DNA of 64,000 nt from Methylophaga sp. (GTDB lineage Bacteria; Pseudomonadota; Gammaproteobacteria; Nitrosococcales; Methylophagaceae). Where the stretch lies: NCBI GenBank assembly GCA_030148085.1, contig JASBUF010000041.1:22548-86547 (forward strand), written 5' to 3'. The notes under the pieces were generated by a model, which was not told the origin of the DNA, ran no database searches, and was given only the letters and a program-made list of their open reading frames with translations. Below, piece by piece: positions 18,498 through 28,197 of this stretch; position 1 is the first letter of the stretch, and each line of letters starts with the position of its first letter. The position numbers were made by a program, and so were the translations under genes.

Positions 18498-19562
18498 TTA
18501 GCCCTGACTCATCAGGGTACGTAAGTCGATAATGGCGGCATTGGCGCGAGAAATATAGGACGCCATCACCAGCGAGTGATTGGCAAACAGACCAAAACCA
18601 CTGCCATTCAAAATGACCGGAGTCCACACGGTTTCCTGTGTTGCCTCCAGTTCACGAATGATCTGACGCAAACTCACTAAAGCGTTTTTCTTTTGCAGAA
18701 TATCGGCAAAGTCATGTTCCATGGCCTTGAGCAGGTGAATAAGCGCATAGGTCGCGCCACGGGCTTCAAAGAAGACGTCGTCAATCTCATTCCACGGTGT
18801 TTTTGTGACGATTTCACTGGCGGTCGGTGTGGATTGCATCGCATCGGGATCACCAGCCAGATCGGTGTTGACGCGAACCTGTCCGACACTGGCACTCAGG
18901 CGTTGTGACAGACTGCCCAGACGTTTTTCAACAATCGCCAGCCAGTCGGCCAGATTATCGGCACGGGCATAGAACTGGGCATCGTTGTCGCTGTTTTTAC
19001 TGAGGCGATCCAGGTAGCGCTGCAAGGCTTCAATGCCACTGCGGTATTCCTGCTCACTGGGTGGAAACAGCCATGAGTCGGAGTTGAAATTGAACTGTGG
19101 CTCGGCAATGGCGAGGTCAGCATCTTCCAGAGATTGCGATTGGCTGCGGCTGATATCGTTACGCAGGGCGCGGGCGAAATCGCGGATTTGTACCAGCACA
19201 CCGAACTCCCAGTTGGGAATATTGTCCATCCACACGGATGGCGGCATGACATCGTTGCTGAGGTAACCACCGGGTTTATCGAGCAGAGTTTCTGCCAGGG
19301 TGATGGCGGTAACGGTTGATGTATAGCCGGTGACCAGTTCCTGCTGCTGCATTGTTGCGTATTTGCGGGCGTGTTGAACGGGATCAAAACGCGCCGGGGT
19401 CATGCTCCACCACAACATCAGCAGCACCATGAGCAGAATGAAGCTGCCGAAGACAACAGCAGCAGCTTTAAAAAATTGTCTGCGCGTAGTGTTGTCGGCA
19501 AGACCATCATTGATGGTCCAGCCGAGATCAAGAAATTTTTGGGTTAAGCGTTTCAGGGCCAT
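18498..19562 (-). CDS. DUF2333 family inner-membrane protein
   Basis: 354 residues with one membrane segment (about 33-52) and a large periplasmic part that begins WWSMTPARFDP, typical of DUF2333. The family is widespread in gammaproteobacteria and its function is unknown. It is convergent with tupA and divergent from the ABC operon. Confidence 0.85.
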   Translation of the reverse strand: MALKRLTQKFLDLGWTINDGLADNTTRRQFFKAAAVVFGSFILLMVLLMLWWSMTPARFDPVQHARKYATMQQQELVTGYTSTVTAITLAETLLDKPGGYLSNDVMPPSVWMDNIPNWEFGVLVQIRDFARALRNDISRSQSQSLEDADLAIAEPQFNFNSDSWLFPPSEQEYRSGIEALQRYLDRLSKNSDNDAQFYARADNLADWLAIVEKRLGSLSQRLSASVGQVRVNTDLAGDPDAMQSTPTASEIVTKTPWNEIDDVFFEARGATYALIHLLKAMEHDFADILQKKNALVSLRQIIRELEATQETVWTPVILNGSGFGLFANHSLVMASYISRANAAIIDLRTLMSQG

Positions 19563-19719
19563 AGCTTTCTCTTTTGGGAACGGTCAGGGACAGCTTATGT
19601 GGTAACTCTAAGTAAAACAATGGGGTCGCGGCGGCCGAATTCAAACTTGACTTAGGCTGGCAGACCTCAGAATATGTCGGGTTTGCAAAATAATAACGAA
19701 GCGGGGGTACGCTTTAGCT

Positions 19720-20667
19720 ATGACATTGAGAATCGAGATCGATGATCTGGCCAAGCATTTTGGCGCGATTAAAGCCGTTGATGGCGTGTCATTTTCCGTC
19801 AGCAAGGGTGAAGTTCTAGGGTTTCTGGGGCCAAACGGCGCTGGTAAATCCACCACGATGAAGATGATTACCGGGTTTCTGACACCTACACGCGGCACGG
19901 TTCGTGTCTGTGGTTATGACGTTCTGAAAGACCCGATTTCGGTAAAAGCGCATCTGGGTTATCTGCCCGAAGGCGCGCCGGCTTATGCCGATATGACGCC
20001 GGTGAATTTCCTCCACTTTATTGCTGAAATCCGTGGTATCCGCGGTAAAGAGAAAAAACGCGCAGTCGAGTCTGCAGCAGAGCGTGCGCGCATCACCAAT
20101 GTGATGTATCAGCCGATTGAAACGCTGTCCAAAGGCTACAAACGCCGTGTAGGTCTGGCGCAGTCGATTCTGCACAATCCGCCAGTGTTGATTCTGGATG
20201 AGCCGACTGACGGTCTGGACCCGAATCAGAAACACGAAGTGCGTACGCTTATCAATGAAATGGCCGAAGATAAGGCCATCATCATCTCCACTCATATCCT
20301 TGAAGAAGTCCATGCCCTGTGTAACCGCAATGTGGTGATTGCTAACGGTAAGGTTCGCTTCGACGGTACGCCGCAGCAGCTGGAAGCGAAATCTCGCTAT
20401 TACAACGCCGTGTGTGTGAACGTGGCCAATATTGAGCAGCAGGCATTCGCGAATTTCCTGAGCTCGCTGGAATTTGTTGCCAATGTGGAACAACTGAATG
20501 GCAGCGAGGGCTTCCGGGTCTATCCTAAACAAGGCCAGCAAATTACCGCCGAGCTATCTGAAACCATCCGTGGCAACGGTTGGGAAATTGATTCCCTGCA
20601 TGCGGAAAGCGGCCGTCTTGACGAGGTTTTCCGTAGCATCACCATGCCTAACGCGGAGTCAAAATAA
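19720..20667 (+). CDS. ABC transporter ATPase, GldA-like
   Basis: 315 residues. Walker A GPNGAGKST, signature LSKGYKRRVGLAQ and Walker B LILDEPTDGLD are all intact. The C-terminal ~80 residues form the extension seen in ABC-2 exporter ATPases. It heads a four-gene operon with a permease, a GldG-like protein and a DUF4340 protein, with gaps of 2, 15 and 43 bases. These operons are related to the gliding genes gldA/F/G of Bacteroidetes, but their role in proteobacteria is not known. Confidence 0.93.
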   Translation: MTLRIEIDDLAKHFGAIKAVDGVSFSVSKGEVLGFLGPNGAGKSTTMKMITGFLTPTRGTVRVCGYDVLKDPISVKAHLGYLPEGAPAYADMTPVNFLHFIAEIRGIRGKEKKRAVESAAERARITNVMYQPIETLSKGYKRRVGLAQSILHNPPVLILDEPTDGLDPNQKHEVRTLINEMAEDKAIIISTHILEEVHALCNRNVVIANGKVRFDGTPQQLEAKSRYYNAVCVNVANIEQQAFANFLSSLEFVANVEQLNGSEGFRVYPKQGQQITAELSETIRGNGWEIDSLHAESGRLDEVFRSITMPNAESK

Positions 20668-20669
20668 TA

Positions 20670-21410
20670 ATGAATATGCAAAGTATCTGGTTCATTATGA
20701 AACGTGAGTTTAATGGTTACTTCGCGACGCCGGTGGCTTACGTTTTCATCATCATTTTCCTGTTACTGACTGGTTTTTCGACCTTCTATGTCGGTAACTT
20801 CTTCGAACGTGGTGAAGCGGATCTGTATCCGTTTTTCTCCCAACACCCTTGGCTTTATATTCTGCTGATACCGGCTATTTCCATGCGCCTGTGGGCAGAA
20901 GAGCGGAAGAGTGGCTCGATTGAGCTGCTGATGACCCTGCCGGTATCGGTATTTGAAGCCGTGTTGGGTAAATTCCTTGCCGCCTGGGCCTTTACAGGCC
21001 TGGCCTTGCTGCTCAACTTTCCGTTGTGGTTGACGGTGAATTATCTGGGTAGTCCGGATAATGGGGTGATTGTCGCCAGCTTCCTTGGCAGCCTGCTGAT
21101 GGCGGGTGGCTTTCTGGCAATCGGCTCCTGTATTTCTGCAATTACCAAAAATCAGGTCATTGCGTTTGTACTGAGCCTGGTTATCAGTCTGATTTTTGTA
21201 TTAGCAGGTTTTGGTATCGTTATCGACTTCTTCGCCGGCTGGGCACCACCGACTCTGGTGGATGCGATCAGCTCCTTCAGTTTCCTGACGCATTTTGATG
21301 CCATCAGCAAGGGCGTGATTGATCTGCGCGATATGCTGTATTTCATCTCATTGATCGCCATCTGGCTTTTTGCCAATGCGCTGATTATCAATGCGCGCAA
21401 GGCCGACTAG
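20670..21410 (+). CDS. ABC-2 type permease, GldF-like
   Basis: 246 residues with six membrane helices and the ABC-2 signature loop RLWAEERKSGSIELLMTLP. It pairs with the upstream ATPase. A start 6 bases downstream at MQSIW is also possible. Confidence 0.92.
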   Translation: MNMQSIWFIMKREFNGYFATPVAYVFIIIFLLLTGFSTFYVGNFFERGEADLYPFFSQHPWLYILLIPAISMRLWAEERKSGSIELLMTLPVSVFEAVLGKFLAAWAFTGLALLLNFPLWLTVNYLGSPDNGVIVASFLGSLLMAGGFLAIGSCISAITKNQVIAFVLSLVISLIFVLAGFGIVIDFFAGWAPPTLVDAISSFSFLTHFDAISKGVIDLRDMLYFISLIAIWLFANALIINARKAD

Positions 21411-21425
21411 GAGAGAACTGAGACC

Positions 21426-23336
21426 ATGAAGAAACAACTGCTATCTACTACCGGTCTGCTACTGGCCATTGTGCTGTTCATCTCGTTCAATATCGTGGTG
21501 AACGGTAACTTCAAATCTGCCCGCGTGGATCTGACTGAAGATAATCTTTACACCCTGTCTGAAGGCTCGCAGAACGTACTGGCATCAATCACCGAGCCGG
21601 TCACGCTGCGTTTTTATTATTCTGAACAAGTCGCTCAGGCGCTGCCGAGCCTGAAAGCTTATGCGCAACGTGTGCAGGAGCTACTGCAGGAATACCAACG
21701 TGCCTCTAACGGCATGATTCGCCTGTTTGTAATGAGCCCTGAGCCGTTCTCGGATGACGAGCAACGGGCCCAGCAATATGGCCTGCAATCAGTGCCTATC
21801 GAAGGTGAGCCGGATCCGATGTATTTCGGTCTGGCCGGTACCAACCGTCTGGATGGGGTTGAGACCATTCCGTTTTTCCAGCCAGAGAAAGAAGACACGC
21901 TGGAATACGATCTGACCAAGCTGATTTACAAGCTATCGACGGACGAGCGTAAAACCATTGGTGTTATCAGTGCTCTGGAAGTCGATGGTGAGCAATACGA
22001 CCCGCTGAAAGGTGAAGTCGCGGCCGGTGGCGCTGAGCCGTGGACGATGATGGCAGAACTGCGTGAGATGTTTACTGTCACCATGCTGCCTAAGGATATC
22101 CGCCGCATTCCATCCAGCATTGATGTGCTGGTGGTAGTGCACCCGAAAGACTTTGAAGATAGCACCTTGTACGCCATTGACCAGTACGTGTTGGGGGGCG
22201 GCAAGCTGGTGAGCTATGTGGATCCGTATGCGGAACTGGATGAGCCGGAAAAAGATCCGGATAACCCGATGGCGGCGATGCTGGCGTCACGCAGCTCCAA
22301 TATGGAACAACTGTTTCAAGCCTGGGGCATTGAGCGCTCTGCCGCGGATGTAGTGGCTGACCGTAAAACCGCGACCAAGGTCGATTTCGGCGCCAGAACA
22401 GATCACCAGCCGATTGACTACGTGTTGTGGCAGGGGCTGGATGAAGAAAACTTTAACGCCGACGAAAAGATCACCTCATCCCTGCGTAAAATCAATGTCG
22501 CCACGCCGGGTTACTTCAAGATTCTGGATGAGAAAACCACAGAGGTCACACCACTGCTGTCTTCCAGTAATGAAGCGATGCTGGTGGATAAGCGGGTGGT
22601 TCAGTTCCGCAATGATCCGGTCGCGCTGTTGACCAAATATCAGCCGGGTACCCTGAGTTATCCTCTGGCGGTTCGGGTGCAGGGTGAAGCGAACAGTGCT
22701 TTCCCTGATGGCGCCAAAACCAAGACCGGTGAAGTCAAGAAAATGTCCGGTCATCTGGATAAGGCCAAACAGTCAATTGATGTTGTCGCTATTGCCGATG
22801 TCGATATGCTTGATGACCGTTTCTGGGTACAGACTCAGGATTTCTACGGTGAGCAGCTGGCCTTCACTACCTCGAACAACATTGATTTCCTGATTAATGC
22901 CGTGGAAGACATGACCGGTAGTCAGGGCCTTATCAGTGTGCGTTCCCGTGCTGGTTTCTCAAGACCGTTCCACCGCGTTATTGCGTTGCAGCGTGATGCT
23001 GAAAAACGTTTCCGCACCAAAGAGCGTGAATTGCAGCAGAAGCTGAAAGAAACACAGCAACGGATTGCCCGCATGCAGGTACAACGTAGCGGCAGCGGTG
23101 AACAGATCCTGACGCCGGAACAGCAAAAAGAGATTGCCGAGTTCCGTCTCACTGCGAATAAAACCGAGCAGCAACTGCGCAGTGTGCAGGCGAATCTGCG
23201 TAAAGATATCGACAAGCTGGATACCCAGCTCAAGTTCTTCAACATCGGGCTGGTGCCGTTCGTGGTCGCCTTACTGGCCGTATTCACAGGGTGGATGCGG
23301 ATCCGTAAGCGTACCAAGGGCCGTAGCCAGCAATAA
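21426..23336 (+). CDS. GldG-like protein of an ABC-2 transport operon
   Basis: 636 residues: an N-terminal membrane anchor, then a large extracytoplasmic GldG (ABC_transp_aux) region starting with VDLTEDNLYTLSEG, a coiled coil near residues 510-600 rich in Gln/Glu/Arg, and a C-terminal membrane helix followed by a basic tail. The two-helix layout with a periplasmic body is typical for GldG homologs. Confidence 0.88.
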   Translation: MKKQLLSTTGLLLAIVLFISFNIVVNGNFKSARVDLTEDNLYTLSEGSQNVLASITEPVTLRFYYSEQVAQALPSLKAYAQRVQELLQEYQRASNGMIRLFVMSPEPFSDDEQRAQQYGLQSVPIEGEPDPMYFGLAGTNRLDGVETIPFFQPEKEDTLEYDLTKLIYKLSTDERKTIGVISALEVDGEQYDPLKGEVAAGGAEPWTMMAELREMFTVTMLPKDIRRIPSSIDVLVVVHPKDFEDSTLYAIDQYVLGGGKLVSYVDPYAELDEPEKDPDNPMAAMLASRSSNMEQLFQAWGIERSAADVVADRKTATKVDFGARTDHQPIDYVLWQGLDEENFNADEKITSSLRKINVATPGYFKILDEKTTEVTPLLSSSNEAMLVDKRVVQFRNDPVALLTKYQPGTLSYPLAVRVQGEANSAFPDGAKTKTGEVKKMSGHLDKAKQSIDVVAIADVDMLDDRFWVQTQDFYGEQLAFTTSNNIDFLINAVEDMTGSQGLISVRSRAGFSRPFHRVIALQRDAEKRFRTKERELQQKLKETQQRIARMQVQRSGSGEQILTPEQQKEIAEFRLTANKTEQQLRSVQANLRKDIDKLDTQLKFFNIGLVPFVVALLAVFTGWMRIRKRTKGRSQQ

Positions 23337-23379
23337 GACATGACGAACAACGTCGATAAGACAAAGTAGGTTTAAAACG

Positions 23380-24507
23380 ATGATTAAAAAACTCAATAGT
23401 CTGACTGTCCTGTTCATCATCACTGTGCTGATGGTGCTGCTGATGTTGGTCACCATATACCGAGCGGATGACAATCAGGACGCATACGGTCTGCTGTTTC
23501 CTGAGCTGTTCGAGCAGCTCAGTGAAGTCAATAACATCCAGTTTACCAGTGGTGAAGGGGAGTTCACCTTGTATCGCGAAGGGGAAGACTGGTTTATCCG
23601 TGAGCATTACGATTACCCGGCTCACTTCGATGAAGTCAAACGCATGCTGATTGACTTGTCGGAAGCCGAGTTGCTGGAGCGGAAAACCGATAACCCGGAT
23701 GAGCACTATATTCTCGGTGTGGAAGGTGCCGATCCGGAAGTGCCAGGCGGGGAATCATTGAAAGTCAGCCTGCGTGATGACGACGAAGAGGTGGCTGGTC
23801 TGATTCTCGGTCAGCAACGTGAAATTACGACTCAGGCTGGTCCTAAACAGTTTTATGTGCGCCGAGCTGGCGAGCAGGAAAGCTGGTTGGCAGAAGGCTA
23901 CCTGCAAATCAATCCGGTGATGCTGAACTGGATTCAGGCCGAGATCATTAATCTGGCCCGTGAGCGCATTGCCCGGGTAGAAATCACGCAGCCGAACGGT
24001 GACAGTGCGGTGATTGTGAATACCGGCGCAAAAGATAGGTTCGGTACTCCGGAAGACGGTGAAGAAACCATCTTTAAATACCCGCAACTGGGTTATGACA
24101 TCGCCGGTTCGCTGCATCAGATGCGGATGGAAGATGTTAAACCTGTTGCCGAGTTCTCACGCGGTGATGCTGAGGTGGTAACGGCCAGATTCACCACCTT
24201 TGACGGACTGGTGGTGACGACCGAATCGTCATTTATTGATGGCTTTTACTACAGCACGATGAGCGCGGCGTTTGACGCCAGTGCAATTCAGCCAGCGCCG
24301 AAAGATATTCAGGAACTGAATGTCACCAAGAAGCCGGAGGCGGTGAAAGAGGAAGTCGCCAAGTTGAATCAGCGCTTATCACCGTGGGTATATCAGGTCA
24401 GTGGTTTTGTTGGTACCAACCTGATGCGGGCACGTTCTGACATGGTGACTGAACGTTCCAATGTCATTCCGATGCCACCAGATATGACAGGCTTCGGTCC
24501 GCGTTAA
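23380..24507 (+). CDS. DUF4340 domain protein
   Basis: 375 residues with one N-terminal membrane helix (about 8-26) and a repetitive beta-rich periplasmic domain of the DUF4340 type. It is the last gene of the Gld-like operon, where this family is normally found, and ends at a terminator. Confidence 0.87.
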   Translation: MIKKLNSLTVLFIITVLMVLLMLVTIYRADDNQDAYGLLFPELFEQLSEVNNIQFTSGEGEFTLYREGEDWFIREHYDYPAHFDEVKRMLIDLSEAELLERKTDNPDEHYILGVEGADPEVPGGESLKVSLRDDDEEVAGLILGQQREITTQAGPKQFYVRRAGEQESWLAEGYLQINPVMLNWIQAEIINLARERIARVEITQPNGDSAVIVNTGAKDRFGTPEDGEETIFKYPQLGYDIAGSLHQMRMEDVKPVAEFSRGDAEVVTARFTTFDGLVVTTESSFIDGFYYSTMSAAFDASAIQPAPKDIQELNVTKKPEAVKEEVAKLNQRLSPWVYQVSGFVGTNLMRARSDMVTERSNVIPMPPDMTGFGPR

Positions 24508-24510
24508 ACA

Positions 24511-24537
24511 AAAAGGCTCCTTGCGGAGCCTTTTTTA
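24511..24537 (+). terminator. Bidirectional terminator between the DUF4340 gene and cheV
   Basis: 10-bp stem AAAAGGCTCC/GGAGCCTTTT with a TTGC loop, T-run on the right and A-run on the left. Confidence 0.92.
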
Positions 24538-24539
24538 TA

Positions 24540-25460
24540 TCAGCTAATCAACTGCTGCACTTCTGCCGCCAGTTCGTCGGGTGAGAATTTGGGTAAAAAC
24601 CGATCGGCGCCGACTTTCTGCACCAGTGCCTGATTGAAAGTGCCGCTCATCGAGGTATGCAGCAGGATTTGCAGATCTTTCATTCTGGCATCTTTACGAA
24701 TTTCGGCGGTCAGGGTGTAGCCATCCATCTCCGGCATTTCGATATCTGAAATCATCAGAGCGACATGCTCGGCAATGTTTAAGCCTTGCTCAGCCCAGCC
24801 TTGCAACAGTTCCAGCGCTTCACGTCCGTTTTTCGCGACAGTAGTCTCTATGCCTATCTGCTCCATGGTGCGTCTGATTTGATTGCGTGCCACACTGGAA
24901 TCATCCACCACCAAAACATGTTTCTTGTGTTCACGGTTTTGCTGCTGGGCATCATCGGCAATAGTCGACGATACAGTGGTGTTACTTCCCATGACTTCGG
25001 CCAGCACCTGTTCAACATCAATGATTTGTACAATCTGGTCATCGACCTTGGTGATAGCGGTCATATAGGTTTGCGCACCCGATGCTGCTGGGGGCGGCAT
25101 CACCTCAGACCAGCTGATATTGATGATCCGATCGACCTTGCTGACCAGAAAGCCCTGCACCGAACGGTTGTATTCGGTCAGTATGACGAAGCTGTCTGTC
25201 ACCTGCTGAAAGGCGCGGCGACCGATGCTTTGCGATAAATCGACAATGCTGACAGTCTGGCCACGAATGGAAGCAACACCTCGTACTACGGGGTGTGCAT
25301 TGGGCAGTTTAGTTAAGGGAGGGCAGGGAATTGCTTCACGGACCTTAAACACGTTGATGCCATAGAGTTGTGAGCCGCCAAGACGGAATAACAATAGCTC
25401 CAGGCGGTTTGTTCCAGCTAGGTTAGTGCGTTGATTCACACCGTCGATCATACTGTTCAT
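24540..25460 (-). CDS. cheV: CheV chemotaxis coupling protein
   Basis: 306 residues: CheW-like domain (about 20-165) and a C-terminal receiver domain (about 178-305) with the phospho-acceptor Asp in ISDIEMPEMDG and VDDSSVARN at its start. CheV links chemoreceptors to CheA and can be tuned by phosphorylation. It is divergent from flgA, the usual position in pseudomonads and vibrios. Confidence 0.95.
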   Translation of the reverse strand: MNSMIDGVNQRTNLAGTNRLELLLFRLGGSQLYGINVFKVREAIPCPPLTKLPNAHPVVRGVASIRGQTVSIVDLSQSIGRRAFQQVTDSFVILTEYNRSVQGFLVSKVDRIINISWSEVMPPPAASGAQTYMTAITKVDDQIVQIIDVEQVLAEVMGSNTTVSSTIADDAQQQNREHKKHVLVVDDSSVARNQIRRTMEQIGIETTVAKNGREALELLQGWAEQGLNIAEHVALMISDIEMPEMDGYTLTAEIRKDARMKDLQILLHTSMSGTFNQALVQKVGADRFLPKFSPDELAAEVQQLIS

Positions 25461-25531
25461 GCGTGCTCCTCTGTGTCTGCTGAGCTTATCGCCCGTTTAC
25501 AGACAGACTTGAATGGTTTCGTATTATCCGT

Positions 25532-25547
25532 GGGCATGGTCTTTGCA
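25532..25547 (+). promoter_or_regulatory. Sigma-54 (RpoN) promoter candidate for flgA
   Basis: GGGCAT, five bases, TTGCA: the invariant GG and GC are exactly 10 bases apart and the -12 element is perfect. It is 45 bases before the flgA start. Nearly the same sequence precedes rpfF. Confidence 0.7.
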
Positions 25548-25592
25548 AGATGCTGTGCAGATAGTCCGTACAGGCTCTTGAGGTTAGTGATC

Positions 25593-26291
25593 ATGCCTTT
25601 TCGTCACATTATAAGCAGTTTAATCGTCGTTTTTTTGACACCTGTTGTTCAGGCACAGCCATTGCAGTCGCTGGCTTCCATTGAGCAGACAGCCTATGTG
25701 CACGCCTTGCATGATGCGCAGGCAAGCTACAGCCAACCGCAGGTGTTGGTGGATTCGCTGGATAACCGACTGCGCTTGCAGCAATGTGATAAAGAACTGC
25801 ACAGCTTTTCCAACTCGGTATCCAACACTGTCGGTAGTCGTACCATCGGCGTCAAGTGTCAGGGGACTGTGGAGTGGACGGTGTATGTGCCGGTCAAAGT
25901 GAAAGTGGTCAAACCAGTGGTGGTTTCGTCGCGCCCCTTGCCAGCTAATCAGACGCTGACAGCCAGAGATGTCCGGCTGGAAGCGATGGATATCGCTGAG
26001 TTACGCCATGGCTACAAAGAATCCTTAGAGCAAGTGGTCGGCCAGCAACTGAAATATCCGCTGTCAGTGGGCATGGTGATTCCAACGCGCAGCCTGAAGC
26101 AGGAAAAGGTTATACGCCGCGGGGAACAGATCATTCTTGTCGCCACTGCGGGTACAATGGAAGTCAGAATGAACGGTACGGCGCTCGATGATGCCGGTGT
26201 CGGCGAAAAGGTGAAAGTGAAAAACAGCTCGTCTCAGCGGGTGGTCGAGGGGATTGTACATGCCCCTGGTATTGTCAAAGTGACAATGTAG
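25593..26291 (+). CDS. flgA: FlgA, flagellar P-ring assembly chaperone
   Basis: 232 residues from the ATG at 25593, chosen because it gives a clean signal peptide (ending VQA) and has a GAGG ribosome site 9 bases before it; a longer frame would run into cheV. The C-terminal half is the SAF domain with LTARDVRLE and GQQLKYPLSVGMVIP. FlgA helps FlgI form the P ring in the periplasm. Confidence 0.93.
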   Translation: MPFRHIISSLIVVFLTPVVQAQPLQSLASIEQTAYVHALHDAQASYSQPQVLVDSLDNRLRLQQCDKELHSFSNSVSNTVGSRTIGVKCQGTVEWTVYVPVKVKVVKPVVVSSRPLPANQTLTARDVRLEAMDIAELRHGYKESLEQVVGQQLKYPLSVGMVIPTRSLKQEKVIRRGEQIILVATAGTMEVRMNGTALDDAGVGEKVKVKNSSSQRVVEGIVHAPGIVKVTM

Positions 26292-26317
26292 CGTCAAAAA
26301 GTAAACGCAAGAAAGAT

Positions 26318-26344
26318 TCAAGTTATTGAATTTGCGGCCGACAT
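26318..26344 (+). promoter_or_regulatory. Sigma-28 (FliA) promoter candidate for flgMN
   Basis: TCAAGTTA, then exactly 11 bases, then GCCGACAT; the consensus is TAAAGTTT-N11-GCCGATAA. Six of eight bases match in each box, and spacing is exact. It lies 32 bases before flgM. Confidence 0.7.
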
Positions 26345-26376
26345 ACTAATCACAATAGTTTCTGGAGACAGCTTAA

Positions 26377-26670
26377 ATGGCTGATATTAATAAAATAAAA
26401 CCCAGTTTGCAGCCGGATATATACTCGGCCCGCAACACGGGTGAACGCGATACCCGCGTGACACAGAGCGGCACGAGTCCGACTGGCATACTGGCTGATA
26501 AAGTCAGTCTGAGTGATACCTTGGCCAAGCTGGAAGCTACCTTGGCAGAAGTGCCTGAGGTAGATCGGGCGAAAGTAGACGCGATCAAGCAAGCAATTGA
26601 AGACGGTTCCTATAGCATCGACAGTCAGGAACTGGCACGAAAAATGATTGATTTTGAGGGAGACCTATAA
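26377..26670 (+). CDS. flgM: FlgM, anti-sigma-28 factor
   Basis: 97 residues. The N-terminus is polar and disordered; the C-terminal part (KVDAIKQAIEDGSYSID) is the sigma-28-binding segment. FlgM holds FliA inactive until the hook is complete and is then exported. Preceded by a FliA-type promoter, so it is under its own feedback loop. flgN follows 16 bases later. Confidence 0.92.
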   Translation: MADINKIKPSLQPDIYSARNTGERDTRVTQSGTSPTGILADKVSLSDTLAKLEATLAEVPEVDRAKVDAIKQAIEDGSYSIDSQELARKMIDFEGDL

Positions 26671-26686
26671 TTTAAGGACATCCCTC

Positions 26687-27175
26687 ATGTCGATGAATGC
26701 CTTGCAACAATTAAGCGCTGTTTTACAAGCCGAACTGAACCACAGTGCCAAGCTGGCACTTATCCTGAAACAGGAACGCGACGCGCTCAGTAGCGCCGAT
26801 CTGAACCAGGTTCAATACCTCACTAAAGAAAAACAGCCTCATGTTGTGCAATTAGAGCAATTGGGACGACAACGTGAGCAGCTATTAAAAGCGGCAGGAT
26901 TTCCCGCCGGCAAATCCGGGCTGGAGGCATTTATTGCCAATCATGACGAGCAAGAAGCGTTGCCTGTACAACAACTGCTTGAGAAGCTGCGTGAAGTCGC
27001 CAAAATCTGCCGTGATACTAATCAAATCAATGGCGGTATCGTCAATGTTAACCGTCAGCACCTGGTACGGGCGTTAACCATCTTGCGTGGCCGTGACCCT
27101 GAAACAGGTTCATATGGGCCTGGTGGTGAATATACCAGTCAGGTTGTACGTCAGCCTTTGATTGGTCGCGTCTAA
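26687..27175 (+). CDS. flgN: FlgN, export chaperone for hook-associated proteins
   Basis: 162 residues from MSMNALQQL, chosen for an AAGGA ribosome site 8 bases before it. Helical throughout, as expected for FlgN, which binds FlgK and FlgL. It ends one base from the convergent hemH, with no terminator between them. Confidence 0.85.
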   Translation: MSMNALQQLSAVLQAELNHSAKLALILKQERDALSSADLNQVQYLTKEKQPHVVQLEQLGRQREQLLKAAGFPAGKSGLEAFIANHDEQEALPVQQLLEKLREVAKICRDTNQINGGIVNVNRQHLVRALTILRGRDPETGSYGPGGEYTSQVVRQPLIGRV

Positions 27176-27176
27176 C

Positions 27177-28190
27177 TCATTTTTGTTTGCACCAGTCAGC
27201 CAATAAGCTGACCCAGTCGGGGTGATCATTGAGGCAGGGTATTAGCGTCAATGATTCGCCACCTGCATCTTTAAACACTTCTTTGCCACGAATCGCGATT
27301 TCTTCCAGGGTCTCCAGACAATCTGTCACAAAGGCCGGGCAGATAACCAATACCTTTTTAGCACCTTGCTGTGCCAGTTCGACTAGACGATCTTCGGTAT
27401 TGGGTCCCAGCCATTTTGCACGACCTAGACGTGACTGAAACGCCACCGAATACCGATTCTGTGCCAGTCCTGCCTGCAGGGCAAAGCAGTGCGTCGTGCG
27501 CATGACCTGATGGCGGTAGCAGGTTTTGTGGGCCGCATGAGCGCTCTCACAGCAGTCATTGCGTTTAAGACAGTGAGCGCCACTCTCATCCAGTTTAGTC
27601 ACGTGTGACTCTGGCAGACCGTGGTAACTGAAGATCAGATGATCGTAGTCTTGCTGCAGATAGCTTTCGGCGCTTTTAACCAGCGTCTGAATGTAATCAG
27701 GATGATCATAAAAGGGCTGAACGACGCGCAATTGCACATTCAGCTGATGTTTCTTGATAACGCGGCGCGCTTCCTCAATCGAGGTGGTGACGGTACTGTC
27801 GGCATGATGCGGGTACAGCGGCAGATATAGAATTTCACTGATAGCCTCATCTTCACACAAAGCCAGCAGTTGTTTTTCGATACTTGGCTGACCGTAGCGC
27901 ATCGCCATCGCTACCGGCATATCGAGCTGTTGCTGCAGAGCTTGTGTCAGCCGTTCGGATAGCACAATCAGTGGTGAACCTTGTTCCATCCAAACGCTGC
28001 GATACGCTTCAGCCGAGGCTTTCGGGCGGCTGGGCAAGACAAACAGGCTGACAATAAGGCGTCGTAATAGCCAGGGAAGCTGGATCACATAGGGATCCAT
28101 CAGAAACTGATTCAGGTAGTGCCGGACGGGTTTGGTTTCCGGAGCATCAGGCGAGCCAAGATTGGCCAATAAAACTGCACGTTTGGTCAT
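27177..28190 (-). CDS. hemH: HemH, ferrochelatase
   Basis: 337 residues, the normal length. Shows LLANLGSPDAPE at the N-terminus, the SYHGLPESH active-site histidine region and CPAFVTDCLETLEE near the C-terminus. It inserts Fe2+ into protoporphyrin IX. The TIGR01777 epimerase gene ends 7 bases upstream, so they are co-transcribed. Confidence 0.96.
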   Translation of the reverse strand: MTKRAVLLANLGSPDAPETKPVRHYLNQFLMDPYVIQLPWLLRRLIVSLFVLPSRPKASAEAYRSVWMEQGSPLIVLSERLTQALQQQLDMPVAMAMRYGQPSIEKQLLALCEDEAISEILYLPLYPHHADSTVTTSIEEARRVIKKHQLNVQLRVVQPFYDHPDYIQTLVKSAESYLQQDYDHLIFSYHGLPESHVTKLDESGAHCLKRNDCCESAHAAHKTCYRHQVMRTTHCFALQAGLAQNRYSVAFQSRLGRAKWLGPNTEDRLVELAQQGAKKVLVICPAFVTDCLETLEEIAIRGKEVFKDAGGESLTLIPCLNDHPDWVSLLADWCKQK

Positions 28191-28197
28191 ATTGTCG

